Below, in pieces: positions 11,643 to 23,308 of a stretch of DNA of 64,000 nt. The stretch's first letter is position 1. Each line of letters begins with the position of its first letter. A program made the translations under genes and the position numbers. The notes beneath the pieces are model-generated. The model saw only the letters and a program-made list of their open reading frames with translations, ran no database searches and was not told where the DNA came from. The stretch lies in NCBI RefSeq assembly GCF_003576645.1, contig NC_044923.1:18035064-18099063 (forward strand), written 5' to 3'. The stretch comes from Ipomoea triloba (taxonomy: Eukaryota > Streptophyta > Magnoliopsida > Solanales > Convolvulaceae).

Positions 11643-12996
11643 GTTATAGTATTCAATTGCTATTCTAATTCATGTGTATGGAAGGTATATTTTTGCCATC
11701 TTTTAAAAAAAACATAATATCACCGGTTGCATTTACACATTATTGAAAATATCTTTGTAAACAACATTAGTAGTAGCAACACAATCTTGTCCATCATCGT
11801 CTAGAACTAATTAACACTTTCAGGCTATCAGGATGGGTGACTCGGGAGATAGCCTTGTACAATTGACCGTGATTAAAAACTTGTTTTTTATCAATAACCC
11901 AACGTGAGTTAGTGTTCGGCCCTAACTTTTGTTGATAGTCATGGCATATGCAAGCATCAATGGGAATTATTTATGCTGGAACTTGAAGGGTAATCTCGTA
12001 TTAGAAAGAGTGAGAGACATTCAAGGGATAAGAACGTAGGAAATAGTATAGATTGCATTGCAGGGAAATATATGCACTGTATTATTACGATTAGTAATTT
12101 AATCTAGAATTGTATTACGAATAAGAACGTAGTTAAGAATATATTTTATTAGGAATTGTATTAGTATATTTTAATTTACAATTGTATTACGAATAGGAAT
12201 TGTATAGAAGTGTTTTGAGCAAGAAGTTAAAGTTGAGGATATTGTTTTTATTGATAGTACATATATATTGCATTGCAGGGAAATATATGTACTATTATTA
12301 CGATTAGTAATTTTAATCTAGAATTGTATTACGAATAGGAACGTAAGTAAGAATATATTTTATTAGGAATTGTATTAGTATATTTGAATTTACAATTGCA
12401 TTACGAATAGGATTTGTATTACTATATTTTACAATATTAGGCAAACCTTAATAGTATAGGAGTGTTTGGAGCGGGACGTTAAAGTTGAGGATGTTGTTTT
12501 TATTAATAGTATAGATAGATTGCATTGCAGGGAAATATATGTACTGTATTATTATGATTAGTAATTTTAATCTAGAATTGTATTACGAATAGGAACGTAG
12601 GTAAGAATATATTTTATTAGGAATTGTATTAGTATATTTTAATTTACAATTGTATTACGAATAGGAATTGTATTACCATAATTTACAATATTAGGCAAAC
12701 CTTAATAGTATATGAGTGTTTTGAGCGGGAAATTATTGTTGAGGATACTGTTTTTATTAATAGTATAGATATAGATTGCATTGTAGGGAAATATATATAT
12801 GTACTGTATTATCACGATTAGTAGTTTTAATCTAGAATTCTATTACGAATAGGAATGTAGGTAAGAATATATTTTATTAGGAATTGGATTACAATATTTT
12901 AATGTACAATTGTATTACGAATACGAATTCTATTAGCATATTTTACAATATTACGCAAACCTTAAGAGTATAGGAGTGTTTTGGGCAGAAAGTTAA
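11643..12996 (+). repeat. 1,354-bp direct duplication, first copy
   Basis: The block from 'gttatagtattcaattgc' to 'gggcagaaagttaa' recurs from 12998 to 14351 at a constant offset of 1,355. I saw no difference at the positions compared. A single N at 12997 separates the copies, which points to an unmerged contig overlap rather than a biological duplication. Confidence 0.9.
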
Positions 12997-14850
12997 NGTT
13001 ATAGTATTCAATTGCTATTCTAATTCATGTGTATGGAAGGTATATTTTTGCCATCTTTTAAAAAAAACATAATATCACCGGTTGCATTTACACATTATTG
13101 AAAATATCTTTGTAAACAACATTAGTAGTAGCAACACAATCTTGTCCATCATCGTCTAGAACTAATTAACACTTTCAGGCTATCAGGATGGGTGACTCGG
13201 GAGATAGCCTTGTACAATTGACCGTGATTAAAAACTTGTTTTTTATCAATAACCCAACGTGAGTTAGTGTTCGGCCCTAACTTTTGTTGATAGTCATGGC
13301 ATATGCAAGCATCAATGGGAATTATTTATGCTGGAACTTGAAGGGTAATCTCGTATTAGAAAGAGTGAGAGACATTCAAGGGATAAGAACGTAGGAAATA
13401 GTATAGATTGCATTGCAGGGAAATATATGCACTGTATTATTACGATTAGTAATTTAATCTAGAATTGTATTACGAATAAGAACGTAGTTAAGAATATATT
13501 TTATTAGGAATTGTATTAGTATATTTTAATTTACAATTGTATTACGAATAGGAATTGTATAGAAGTGTTTTGAGCAAGAAGTTAAAGTTGAGGATATTGT
13601 TTTTATTGATAGTACATATATATTGCATTGCAGGGAAATATATGTACTATTATTACGATTAGTAATTTTAATCTAGAATTGTATTACGAATAGGAACGTA
13701 AGTAAGAATATATTTTATTAGGAATTGTATTAGTATATTTGAATTTACAATTGCATTACGAATAGGATTTGTATTACTATATTTTACAATATTAGGCAAA
13801 CCTTAATAGTATAGGAGTGTTTGGAGCGGGACGTTAAAGTTGAGGATGTTGTTTTTATTAATAGTATAGATAGATTGCATTGCAGGGAAATATATGTACT
13901 GTATTATTATGATTAGTAATTTTAATCTAGAATTGTATTACGAATAGGAACGTAGGTAAGAATATATTTTATTAGGAATTGTATTAGTATATTTTAATTT
14001 ACAATTGTATTACGAATAGGAATTGTATTACCATAATTTACAATATTAGGCAAACCTTAATAGTATATGAGTGTTTTGAGCGGGAAATTATTGTTGAGGA
14101 TACTGTTTTTATTAATAGTATAGATATAGATTGCATTGTAGGGAAATATATATATGTACTGTATTATCACGATTAGTAGTTTTAATCTAGAATTCTATTA
14201 CGAATAGGAATGTAGGTAAGAATATATTTTATTAGGAATTGGATTACAATATTTTAATGTACAATTGTATTACGAATACGAATTCTATTAGCATATTTTA
14301 CAATATTACGCAAACCTTAAGAGTATAGGAGTGTTTTGGGCAGAAAGTTAAAGTTGAGAATATTGTTTTTATTAATAGTATAGATTGCATTGCAGGGAAA
14401 TATATGTACTGTATTATTACGGTTAGTAATTTTAATCTAAAATTGTATTACAAATAGAAACGTAGGAAAGAATATATATTTTTTAGGAATTGTATTACCA
14501 TATTTTAATGTACAATTGTATTACGAATAGGAATTCTATTACCATATTTTACAATATTATACAAACCTTAATAGTATAGAAGTGTTTTGGGCGGGAAGTT
14601 AAAGTTGAGGATATTGTTTTTATTAATAGTATAGATATAGATATAGATTGCATTGCAGGAAAATATATGTACTGTATTATTACGGTTAGTTATTTTAATC
14701 TAGAATTGTATTACGAATATGAACGTAGGGAAGAATATATTTTATTAGGAATTGGACTACCATATTTTAATGTACAATTGTATTACGAATACGAATTCTA
14801 TTACCATATTTTACAATATTACGCAAACATTAATAGTATATTATACTAAA
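12040..14850 (+). repeat. Tandem array, ~215-265-bp units
   Basis: Units begin near 'attgcattgcagggaaatat' at about 12052, 12269, 12516, 12775, then 13407, 13624, 13871, 14130, 14385 and 14648. Each holds 'gaattgtattacgaatagga' and 'gcaaaccttaatagtata'. If the block around the N is one locus counted twice, the real array has about six units. AT-rich, with no coding potential. Confidence 0.8.
12998..14351 (+). repeat. 1,354-bp direct duplication, second copy
   Basis: Second copy of 11643-12996, starting directly after the N at 12997. It continues without a break into two further units of the underlying tandem array. Confidence 0.9.
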
Positions 14851-15099
14851 TTCTTACAGTTAATATATTATATATTTATAGTTAACATATTATGTACTTC
14901 TAATTTATTTATAGGCAAATAATCTATTAATTGTATACACATAATGCGTTATTACAAGCACATAATCTAAATTTGATTTTGACTTCAGACTCTACAATGC
15001 AAGGTACGTTCTCGTCCATGGTATAAACCAGTCGTAACGGAGCTCCGTAACTGATACTACAATTCACCTCAAAAGATACTGCCTCACATTTATTTTTAT

Positions 15100-15500
15100 A
15101 TTATCGAATGAAACTGTAGTTATATCGAAAAGGAACTGCAGTTGTGTTGAAAGGAAACTGCAGTGTATATAAACTGATACTGAATAACAGTTTCACATTT
15201 TTTGGTATATATTGTCTAATGAAACTGTAGTTATATCGAAATGATATTGTAGTTGTGTTAAAAGGAAACTGGAGTGAATTATAAAAGAAATTGTACATGT
15301 GTTGAAAGGAAACTGGAGTGAATTATAAAAGAAATTGTACATGTGTTGAAAGGAAACTGAATAACAAGTTCACATATTTGAGTGTATAATATCGAATGCA
15401 ATTCGAAATTGCAGTTATATCGAAAAGGAACTGCAGTTGTGTTGAAAGAGAACTGCAATTGTGTTGAAAGGAAACTACAGTTGAGCGGGACAGAGCCGTT
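15100..15500. repeat. Short degenerate tandem repeats
   Basis: Repeated modules 'gaaactgtagttatatcga', 'aactgcagttgtgttgaaag' and 'agaaattgtacatgtgttg' (about 20-45 bp). An exact direct repeat of about 44 bp lies near 15270-15357. They end about 190 bases before the PPR gene. Confidence 0.7.
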
Positions 15501-15688
15501 TCAACTGTTTGTTTTCATTATTCAAAACGACGTTATTTTGATGTTTGGTCCACGATCCACTGTAGACCGCGGTCCACAGTAAAATTTGCGCGTATAAACA
15601 TATTGGGTCGAGATAACCCTCGTAGTTGTTGTGGGCTAAGCCTAATTAAGTAGGCCCATAACTTTTTCTTCATTCAAACCCAGAAACT

Positions 15689-18019
15689 TTGGGCATGACG
15701 CCATGTCGCCATGTCTTCTTCTCCGATAGCTTCTCCTTGCCGAAAATGGAAACCAAGAGAAGTGCCTTGTCTTCTGCGTTTTCATTTTTCAGTTCGAGAA
15801 GAAGAGGAATTGCAGCGGCAATAGGTACTTCTTCTTCTTCTTCTTCTTCTTCCCTGCGTTCATTTTCATTTCACTCTTGCCCTGAAAATGTTTCTTCTTC
15901 GTCAAATCAAAGTTACTCGCCTTATTCCAACCTTTCCGAGACCGGAAAAAACTTCAATCACGTAAACAATGTAGACGATGCTCTGAATTTGTTCCGTGAA
16001 ATGGCTCGTACCCGGCCCTTGCCTTCCACTATCCACTTCACTAAACTGCTTAGTAGGGTTATGAAAATGAAGCATTATTCGATTGTTGTTTCCTTGTTCC
16101 AAGAAATGCGCGTTAGGGGTATCCCCATCGGCGTGTATACCCTTAACATTCTGATTGATGCATTCCGCTGCTCAGATCGAGTGGATTGCGGATTTTGTGT
16201 GCTCGGTCTGTTCTTCAAGTGTGGAATTGAGTTTGATAATATCACATTCAACACCCTACTCAAGGGTCTCTGTCAAGATCACAAGATTGTGGAGGTTGTG
16301 GAGCTATTCAGGAAGTTGGTGAGGGAAAATTTGTATACCCTTAACACCTTTAACATTCTGATTGATGCCTGCTGCCGAGCAAATCGAGTGGATTGTGGAT
16401 TTTGTGTACTCGGGATGCTCTTCAAGCGTGGAATTGAGTTTGATGTGATCACATTCAACACTCTCATCAATGGTCTCTGTCTAGATAACAAGATTGCAGA
16501 GGCTGTAGAGCTATTCAAGAAGTTGGTGAGGGAGAACATGTGTGAAATCGATCATATTACCTATGGAACTCTTATATCTGGACTTTGCAAGGCGGGTTAT
16601 GCACAAACTGCTCTCGATTTACTCACACAAATGCCAAACGAGGGGCCTAAGCCTAACACCATAGGCTATAATACTCTGATCAAGGGTCTGTGTCTAGATA
16701 ATAAGTTTGTGGAAGCAGTGCAGCTATTCAGGAAGTTGGTAAGGGACAATGTGTGCAAGATTGATGAAGTTACATATGGTACTCTTATAAGCATGCTTTG
16801 CAGGGCAGGTTATACACAAAACGCTCTTGATTTACTCAGAGTGATGCAAAAGGAGGGTCCTAAGCCTAATACTAGAGCCTATAACACTGTAATTGATGCT
16901 CTATGTAAAGAGGGAATGGTTGATGAAGCTCTCAACCTTCTTTCTGAGATGAATGGAATTGGGGTTCCCCCGGATATCTTCACATACACTTCATTAATCC
17001 TAGGGCTTTGCAATTTTAGTCGATGGAAAGAGGTTACTAAGTTAATGAATGAGATGGTTCTTCATAATGTATATCCCGGTGTCTATATCTTCAATATATT
17101 AGTGGATGCCTTTTCCAAGGAGGGGAAGTTGAAAGATGCAGAGAGTATAATTCAGATCATGATTCAAAGAAACACTTATCCTGATGTGGTTACATACAAC
17201 ACTCTTATTGAGGGATATTGTCTGCAAGGACAGATGGATGAAGCAAGGAAAGCTTTTGGTAAAATGGTGGATAGATGCATCCAACCTAATGTTAGGAGCT
17301 ATAACACTTTAATTAATGGATACTTTAAAAGAAAAGAAATGGATGATGCCATGCATCTTTTTCATGAAATGCCTCAGAAAGGGATATGTCCTGATGATGT
17401 TACATATACCACAATCTTGCAGGGGTTATTTCTGGTGGGTAGATGTTCTACTGCAATAAAACTTTTTCAGGATATGCAGGTTTCTGGACACAACCTTACT
17501 TTTCACACTTTCTGTGTCTTACTTAAAGGTTTATGCGATAATGGACACATTGAAGAAGGAATGTCTGTCTATCATAAGTTAGATAGAAATGTAAATTGCC
17601 CTCTTGTTTTTAGTAACATCATGATAGATGGATTGTGCAACACTGGACAGCTACATATTGCACGTGGTATATTCAATAATCTCCTTTCTAAAGGACCACA
17701 CCCAGATGTGCAGACATACAATATAATGATAAATGGACTTTGTAGAGAAGGATTCACAGATGAAGCCTTATACTTGTTCAGGAAAATGGAGGAGAATGGT
17801 TGCCTGCCAAATACTGTAACTTATACTGTTATTTTGCAACAATTTGTGAGAACGAAAAAGTGTTATGAGGCGAATGTTATTTTTGATGAAATGATTGGTA
17901 GGGGTATTTCTCCAGATGGTTATACATTGTCCTTCATGAACGACTTGCTTGCACTTGGAACTGGACAGGAGTCGGTACTAAAGATGATCCAGAAATTTGC
18001 AGCAAATGATGTAAAGTAA
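15689..18019 (+). CDS. Restorer-like P-class PPR protein, predicted mitochondrial
   Basis: A single intronless exon encodes up to 776 residues. The upstream ATG at 15689 gives the longest protein; an in-frame ATG at 15746 (Met20) opens a Ser/Arg-rich segment ending in a long Ser run, a better organelle presequence, so 15746 may be the real start. From about residue 100 onward the protein is nearly all 35-residue PPR motifs, roughly 18-19, with 'TFNTLIxGLC' and 'YNTLIxGYC' cores. There is no E or DYW extension, so it is P class. Phrases such as 'CGFCVLGxxFKxGIEFD' are typical of the Rf-like (RFL) clade that binds mitochondrial transcripts and includes restorers of cytoplasmic male sterility; the target RNA cannot be read from sequence. 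A two-motif module is duplicated at a 207-bp offset (about 16145-16550). Confidence 0.9.
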   Translation: MGMTPCRHVFFSDSFSLPKMETKRSALSSAFSFFSSRRRGIAAAIGTSSSSSSSSLRSFSFHSCPENVSSSSNQSYSPYSNLSETGKNFNHVNNVDDALNLFREMARTRPLPSTIHFTKLLSRVMKMKHYSIVVSLFQEMRVRGIPIGVYTLNILIDAFRCSDRVDCGFCVLGLFFKCGIEFDNITFNTLLKGLCQDHKIVEVVELFRKLVRENLYTLNTFNILIDACCRANRVDCGFCVLGMLFKRGIEFDVITFNTLINGLCLDNKIAEAVELFKKLVRENMCEIDHITYGTLISGLCKAGYAQTALDLLTQMPNEGPKPNTIGYNTLIKGLCLDNKFVEAVQLFRKLVRDNVCKIDEVTYGTLISMLCRAGYTQNALDLLRVMQKEGPKPNTRAYNTVIDALCKEGMVDEALNLLSEMNGIGVPPDIFTYTSLILGLCNFSRWKEVTKLMNEMVLHNVYPGVYIFNILVDAFSKEGKLKDAESIIQIMIQRNTYPDVVTYNTLIEGYCLQGQMDEARKAFGKMVDRCIQPNVRSYNTLINGYFKRKEMDDAMHLFHEMPQKGICPDDVTYTTILQGLFLVGRCSTAIKLFQDMQVSGHNLTFHTFCVLLKGLCDNGHIEEGMSVYHKLDRNVNCPLVFSNIMIDGLCNTGQLHIARGIFNNLLSKGPHPDVQTYNIMINGLCREGFTDEALYLFRKMEENGCLPNTVTYTVILQQFVRTKKCYEANVIFDEMIGRGISPDGYTLSFMNDLLALGTGQESVLKMIQKFAANDVK

Positions 18020-19300
18020 CTACATGTTTGAAAGCTTCTTGCTTGGTGTGCTTGTTCATAAATTCATCTAGCACCTTGAGGAGGACACAGAACCAGCTGT
18101 ACGCTGAGGACACCCAACCGGCTGTACCCAACAGATTCCACAAGCTTGCATCTTAGCCTATATACTTTTAACAAGAATATAAGATAATACTTTTTGGTGG
18201 AGAAAGATAAAATGCCAATTGCCTCTTATGCACTCACTCACCAGGGGTTTCTTGAAGTTAAAAGAGTACAATTGAGTGATGCCTCTTGCAAAGTAATATC
18301 CATCTGACATTCTAGTGATGCCAGCTGCACAAGTATTCCTTGCACGATCGATGTAATTGACTAATTGTTGATTTGATTCCTGTTACTACTGGAGCTAAGG
18401 AAAGCACAAGGAGGTTAGGAAAATGCAGCTGGGATTGGTGGAGATAATGGCTTGAGTCGAAATTTTGAAGGAAACACAGAATATGGGTCTTGCAAGATGC
18501 TCTGAGATGTTTTCTTCTGCTAAAGATGCCTTGCCTGAGCCTCAGAAACTTGTGGAGTTTCACAAGGATTTTCAATCCAAAGCAAAATCCGTTTCAACCC
18601 ATTTAGCCTTATGAGCCAGTAATTACTCTGTTTATGCAAGGGACACATCATTTCTAGTTGTGATGGTCCCTTCAGTTTCATATTTTTACTTTCTATTATT
18701 CGATGATCTGTGTTACTTTGTTTTACCCTTGTGGATTGTTGTTCAATATGTTGATTTTAAGAAAACAAAATGAGAGTCAGGTTTTGCAGTAGCAGATCTC
18801 TGCATATTATTGCAGTCTACAATTTTTCAAAATACTAATGTAATGAAAGTGATAAAATTGCAGTGTGTGTGTGTGCTTTTTTTAAAATAATTTTTCTATG
18901 ACTAGAAGGTGAGTGGTAACTGCTAACTCTGCCATTCATCAATTTAACCGATCCTTGTAATGCAACAACATATGATATCTATTGAAGGATTTATTTAATC
19001 TAGATAAATTGAATGGAAGATCTAGGTGTAATATTGCCATAATTGCATTGGAAACTATGTAAATGTTTGTTTGTTTTTTCCTGTCTTTATGAGAAGAATC
19101 TAAAGTTGTGTTGATTGATTCCAAGACAAATGCCTCCTTGTTCTGCAAATATGTACTAATTTCGGCTACCTTTAAAGAATGTTTCTTTATTTTATCATTA
19201 CCATACAAAACCTTAGGGCATTATAAGGTCTCTCTGCCCTGTGTTATATTACATTGAATCAGCCCCTACCCCCATCCCAAGTAGTTGTTGATATCAGGCC
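18020..19300. other. Intergenic between PPR and GST genes
   Basis: No recognised coding sequence; short frames on both strands lack domain signatures. The first part is likely PPR 3' UTR, and sequence just before 19301 should hold the GST promoter and 5' UTR. Confidence 0.5.
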
Positions 19301-20099
19301 ATGGCTACAAGTGGGGTTAAGCTTCTAGGAGTGCCACCAAGTCCTTTTGTTAACAGGGTGCAGATATCCCTCAACCTCAAGTCAGTTGACTATGAACTCA
19401 TCCCAGAAAATCCACACTGCAAAAGTGAGCTCCTCCTCAAATACAACCCTGTTAACAAGAAAATCCCAGTTCTTGTCCATGATGATAAACCTATTTGTGA
19501 GTCACTTATCATTGTCCAATACATAGATGACACCTGGACCAGCAGCAGCCCTTCCATTCTCCCATCTGACCCCCATGATCGCGCCATAGCTCGCTTTTGG
19601 GCCAGCTATATAGATGACAAAGTATTTCAAGAATTCTTTCATACAACATTTTTTGAAATTTGGAAACTTTTAGTTTGTATGTTGTGAATTTTATTGGAAA
19701 CTAAGAGAATGATTTGCTTGATTTCAGTGGTTTCCTCTGCTAAAGCAGTTGCAGGATGCAGAAGGAGAGGAGGCAAAGGCTGCAACAGTGGGGAAAATAA
19801 CCGAGGGGGTTGTGCTGCTGGAAGAGGCTTTTGCCAAATGTAGCAAAGGGAAAGCTTTCTTCGGCGGAGATAGCATTGGTTATGTTGACATTGCACTTGG
19901 ATCCTGCATGGGATGGGTAAAAGCCGTAGAGAAAATTGCCAACTTCAAAATTCTTGATGAAACCAAAACGCCTGCCTTGTGTCAATGGGCAGGCACATTT
20001 TTGGCAGACAAAGCTGTTAAGGATGTTATCTTGGCGCCCGAGAAACTCATAGAGCTATTTATGATGATGCAAGCCCAACAGAAGCCAGCTTCAAACTAA
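19301..20099 (+). CDS. Glutathione S-transferase, tau class (first of a tandem pair)
   Basis: Two exons, 19301-19621 and 19728-20099 (phase 0, GT/AG), encode 230 residues. The one intron sits at the usual tau-class position. The N-terminal thioredoxin-fold domain starts 'VKLLGVPPSPFVNRVQ', with the expected catalytic Ser14. The glutathione-site motifs 'NKKIPVLVHD' and 'CESLIIVQYID' follow, and the helical C-terminal domain has 'GKAFFGGDSIGYVDIALG'. Family role: cytosolic conjugation of glutathione to electrophiles and herbicides, or binding of small ligands. Sequence style resembles the Arabidopsis GSTU17/18 clade, from memory. A second tau GST follows about 1 kb downstream on the same strand, indicating tandem duplication. 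Confidence 0.93.
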
Positions 20100-20689
20100 T
20101 GAGTACTTTTTTCCTTCATTGTTGAGTAATAAGTATTCTCAGGGCAATCAATCTGTATTTTTTTTTTCACTTGGTTTGGTGAACAATAACATGCATATGT
20201 AATAGTATACTCACATAGAGTGAGTGAAAGTGTGTTTTTTTTTCTTCCCTGCATAATAAATGAAATCAATATTTCACATTTTGACAAGTTATCTTGACAG
20301 CAAATTCATTGTTCCATTCTAGTTGAATCCTAAAGTCTTTTAGCTAGGATGTCTAAAACAACCTTGTGGTTTTGATATAACTAACCATATCAGACACCAA
20401 TGATTTCAAATTTCACTTGCTATCACTGATCTGACCCGACGCACACACATGTTCAATACTGATGAACACGATTTTTGTTTAAAGGTGCCTGTAAACCTAT
20501 CCAATGCTCGAATTTTAGTTGCTGTTAGAATCCCCTGTGCCCCAAAACTCAAATGGCAAAATCAGGCATTTGGTCAGCCTAAAATGATGAAAATGTACCT
20601 TTTTCTGTGGATCACACACAAGCATCTATCAGCAAGGAATGTTTTTAATTCCCTCTTGTCTGTGTTGTTTGCAGGTGGTTGATTAAGGA

Positions 20690-20835
20690 AACTTGTTGAG
20701 CCGAGGACCGAAGGGCCAAGTCCAGTACCCTGCCTCTTGAAAATATAGCGGTATAAGGAAATAAAGTTGCGCCTTCACTACTAGCTATAGCTTTTGGCAT
20801 AGTGGTAAGCGTTTGATCCTAACAAAACTCTCATT
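20690..20835 (+). repeat. Dispersed repeat ('ggtataaggaaataaagttg' family), copy 1
   Basis: Contains 'gaccgaagggccaagtcca', 'ggtataaggaaataaagttg' and 'tatagcttttggcatagtgg'. The same modules recur at 23590-24180 (+) and, inverted, at 26966-27070. The tRNA-like 'ggcatagtggtaagcg' hints at a SINE, but the A/B-box spacing is abnormal. The rest of 20100-21105 shows nothing else definite. Confidence 0.6.
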
Positions 20836-21105
20836 GTTGCATCTTTCTTGACGTTTCCAACAGGTTATGCATCTGTCATTTGAAGGTCGGGCAAAACAAG
20901 AACAAGCTGTTCATATAAACATTCTGTCACTCAGCTGTCAGCCTCTGCATTGATGTTTGGGAAACAGAAATCTTCTGAGTAATCAAAGAAATCTGTCTTT
21001 TTCACAATGATAAAAAAAGAATGGTTATATCAGCTTAAATATATATTATATATATAACTAATCTTGTGCATTGTTTTTCAAGAAATTCTGCAGGTGAAGC
21101 CATCC

Positions 21106-22103
21106 ATGGCTGGAAGTGATGTCAAGCTTGTAGGTATAAGGCCTTGCCCTTATGTGAACCGGGCGCAAATCGCCCTCAACCTGAAGTCTGTAGAACATGA
21201 ATTTATCGAGGTGAATCCATACACTGACAGAGACATGCTTGTGAAGTTGAACCCGGTTCACAAGAAAATCCCGGTTTTGATCCATGAAGAGAAGTCAGTC
21301 TGTGAATCCTTGATCGTTGTTCAATACATTGACGAGGTCTGGACTAATGGCACCGCCATTCTCCCTTACGATCCCTATGATCGCGCCATTGCACTTTTCT
21401 GGGCATCCTATATCGAGGAAAAGGTAAGCATATCAGCACTTCAATACTTCATTCACCTAACCCGAATGTTTAGGACTGATCATCTGATGCCAAGACCTTG
21501 TGGTCTAGTGGCACCCGGTTGCACTTTCATATGGAAGGGGGTGGGTTCGAGTTTCAGTGGAGACGATGTTGACTCTTTGTGCTTCAGTAGGCTGAGAAAG
21601 TAGTTATGAACAGATACTACATTGTAACAGAGTCAATAATACTCAAAAAAAAAAAAAGACTGATCATCTGATAAAGAAAGCTGTTTCTTGTAGTTTAATT
21701 ATGCTGTGATCTAATAACATGAATGGTTTTTACTTTTTAGTGGTCTCCATTACTGGGAGAGCTTAGGAAGGCAGAAGGGGAAGAAGAAAAGGCAAAAGTA
21801 ATGGAGAAAATAGGGCAAGGGATGGCATTACTGGAAGAGGCTTTCCTAAAATGCAGCAAAGGGAAAGCTTTCTTTGGAGGGGATAGCATTGGGTATGTTG
21901 ACATTGCTCTAGGAGGGTTCTTGGGATGGATAAAGGCGACGGAGATATTGGCTGGCCGGAAAATACTCGACGGAGAAAAAACCGCCGGGCTGGTGGGATG
22001 GTCTGAGAGGTTCTTGTTGGACAAAGCTGTTAAGGATGTGATCATGGAGCCTGAGAAACTTGCTGAGATTTATCAGAGGTTTCAAGCAGCTAAGGCAAAC
22101 TAG
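21106..22103 (+). CDS. Glutathione S-transferase, tau class, with Cys at the catalytic Ser position
   Basis: Exons 21106-21423 and 21741-22103 (phase 0) encode 226 residues. An in-frame upstream ATG at 21064 would add 14 residues that do not fit the family; the ATG at 21106 aligns with the first GST of the pair. Glutathione-site motifs 'HKKIPVLIHEE' and 'CESLIVVQYID' and the C-terminal 'GKAFFGGDSIGYVDIALG' are intact. At the catalytic position the sequence reads 'GIRPCPYVNRAQ': Cys14 replaces the Ser found in its neighbour (Ser14). Cys there is the arrangement in lambda, DHAR and omega GSTs, which favour thiol-transfer or deglutathionylation chemistry over conjugation, so activity may differ. 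A complete SINE sits in the intron. The paralogue arose by tandem duplication of the gene at 19301. Confidence 0.9.
21489..21657 (+). mobile_element. tRNA-derived SINE in the GST intron, perfect 15-bp TSD
   Basis: A-box-like 'tggtctagtggcacc' (about 21500) and B-box 'gggttcgagtttc' (about 21544) precede a body with 'ttgactctttgtgcttcag' and 'aacagagtcaataatactc', ending in poly-A. The exact direct repeat 'gactgatcatctgat' flanks it at 21474-21488 and 21658-21672. The perfect duplication suggests a fairly recent insertion. Confidence 0.9.
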
Positions 22104-23308
22104 CAACAACTTCATGGATGTTGCTTTTTTACTTTTTAAAATTCACTCCGGGATTGATCGAATCTCGACTGAATTAATTATATCTTACTGTATCTCGAAG
22201 CATTAAAATATAACAAATTTCTCATGTTATTGTAATTCTCTTTTGTGATAATTGTTCAAGTTAGATCAGTCAATTAATAGTATTACTAAATGTTAAGAGG
22301 TATAATACTTATCACTAGTGATATCATTTTAGACCAGATTTAAACATTATGTATACATGATTTGAAATAAAAAAAAAACATTGCTATACATTCTTGATAA
22401 CTTAATATTGACAAAGACATTTTTAAGATGATAAGATTTAAACTTTCTTGACGTAAAATTAGATGACATCAAGTTATACTAAACACGCCATACACCTAAT
22501 ACGTGTAGTACCTTGCAAGTCCTAGTGAAGAAGCCTCTACGCCAATAAAGGTGGATGTTTTAGCACCTCCACAATCTTGATGCATCATATAATTAATGAT
22601 TGTGTTTTGTACTCTCTATATATGTATGAGGTATAATCCCACGGCCTATAGGTCTGATTGTATTAGGTATTTCAAAGATAAAGGTTGACAACGTAGATAC
22701 ATTCAAATAACATACATAGTTGTACTCGATACAAAAAGACATTAGTGTCAATTGATGTCACTGAAATCGAATGTACATTCTGCTATCAAATGACCACAAT
22801 CGGCTCAAACAAAGAAATAGACAATTTACACTAAGAGTTAAATTTTGGACCTTATAATTATAGTTAACTGTCCGACATTCTTTGAATATTTATACTACAT
22901 AATAATATAACTACATATTTAAAATATTATTTTTTTCTGTGCTAAAATCATTCTTAACGGGACAATTTATTATTGTAATCAATGAATTGAAGTAATTGCT
23001 TTTTAATTTAACAATTAATCAACTAAGATGCATTAATTTAGATTGAATTTGTTGAAAGTATACCTACAAAGTATCTCAATTATTTTTCAATGTGAGCAAG
23101 GTACTAGGTAGGATACTTAGATATCCTACCAAATTTTCAATGTAAGCCTACACAGCAACACGTATACTATACAGATATTCTCTTACAAGGCTTTGTGTGT
23201 GTTAAATGTTTGTCCAATCTAGCAACAAAACCCAGGAATCCAGGATACACTATTCATTTCTTGCCCACTCAGAGAGAGAGATCGTAGTCTCAACCCAGAC
23301 AGAAAGAT
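22104..23308. other. Intergenic between GST and TTC38
   Basis: AT-rich, with no coding signal or clear repeat boundaries. The last ~150 bases before 23309, with a GA-rich stretch at 23272-23282, likely hold the TTC38 5' UTR. Confidence 0.5.

Noticed and set aside
11643..14351. True segmental duplication
   Set aside because: The single N at the junction and lack of visible divergence make a joining artefact more likely; kept as a finding, not called as biology.
18312..18575. 87-codon minus-strand ORF downstream of the PPR gene
   Set aside because: No domain, no splice partner and no codon-use signal distinct from the surroundings.
21489..21570. tRNA gene
   Set aside because: A and B boxes are present but the cloverleaf does not close; poly-A tail and TSD show a SINE.
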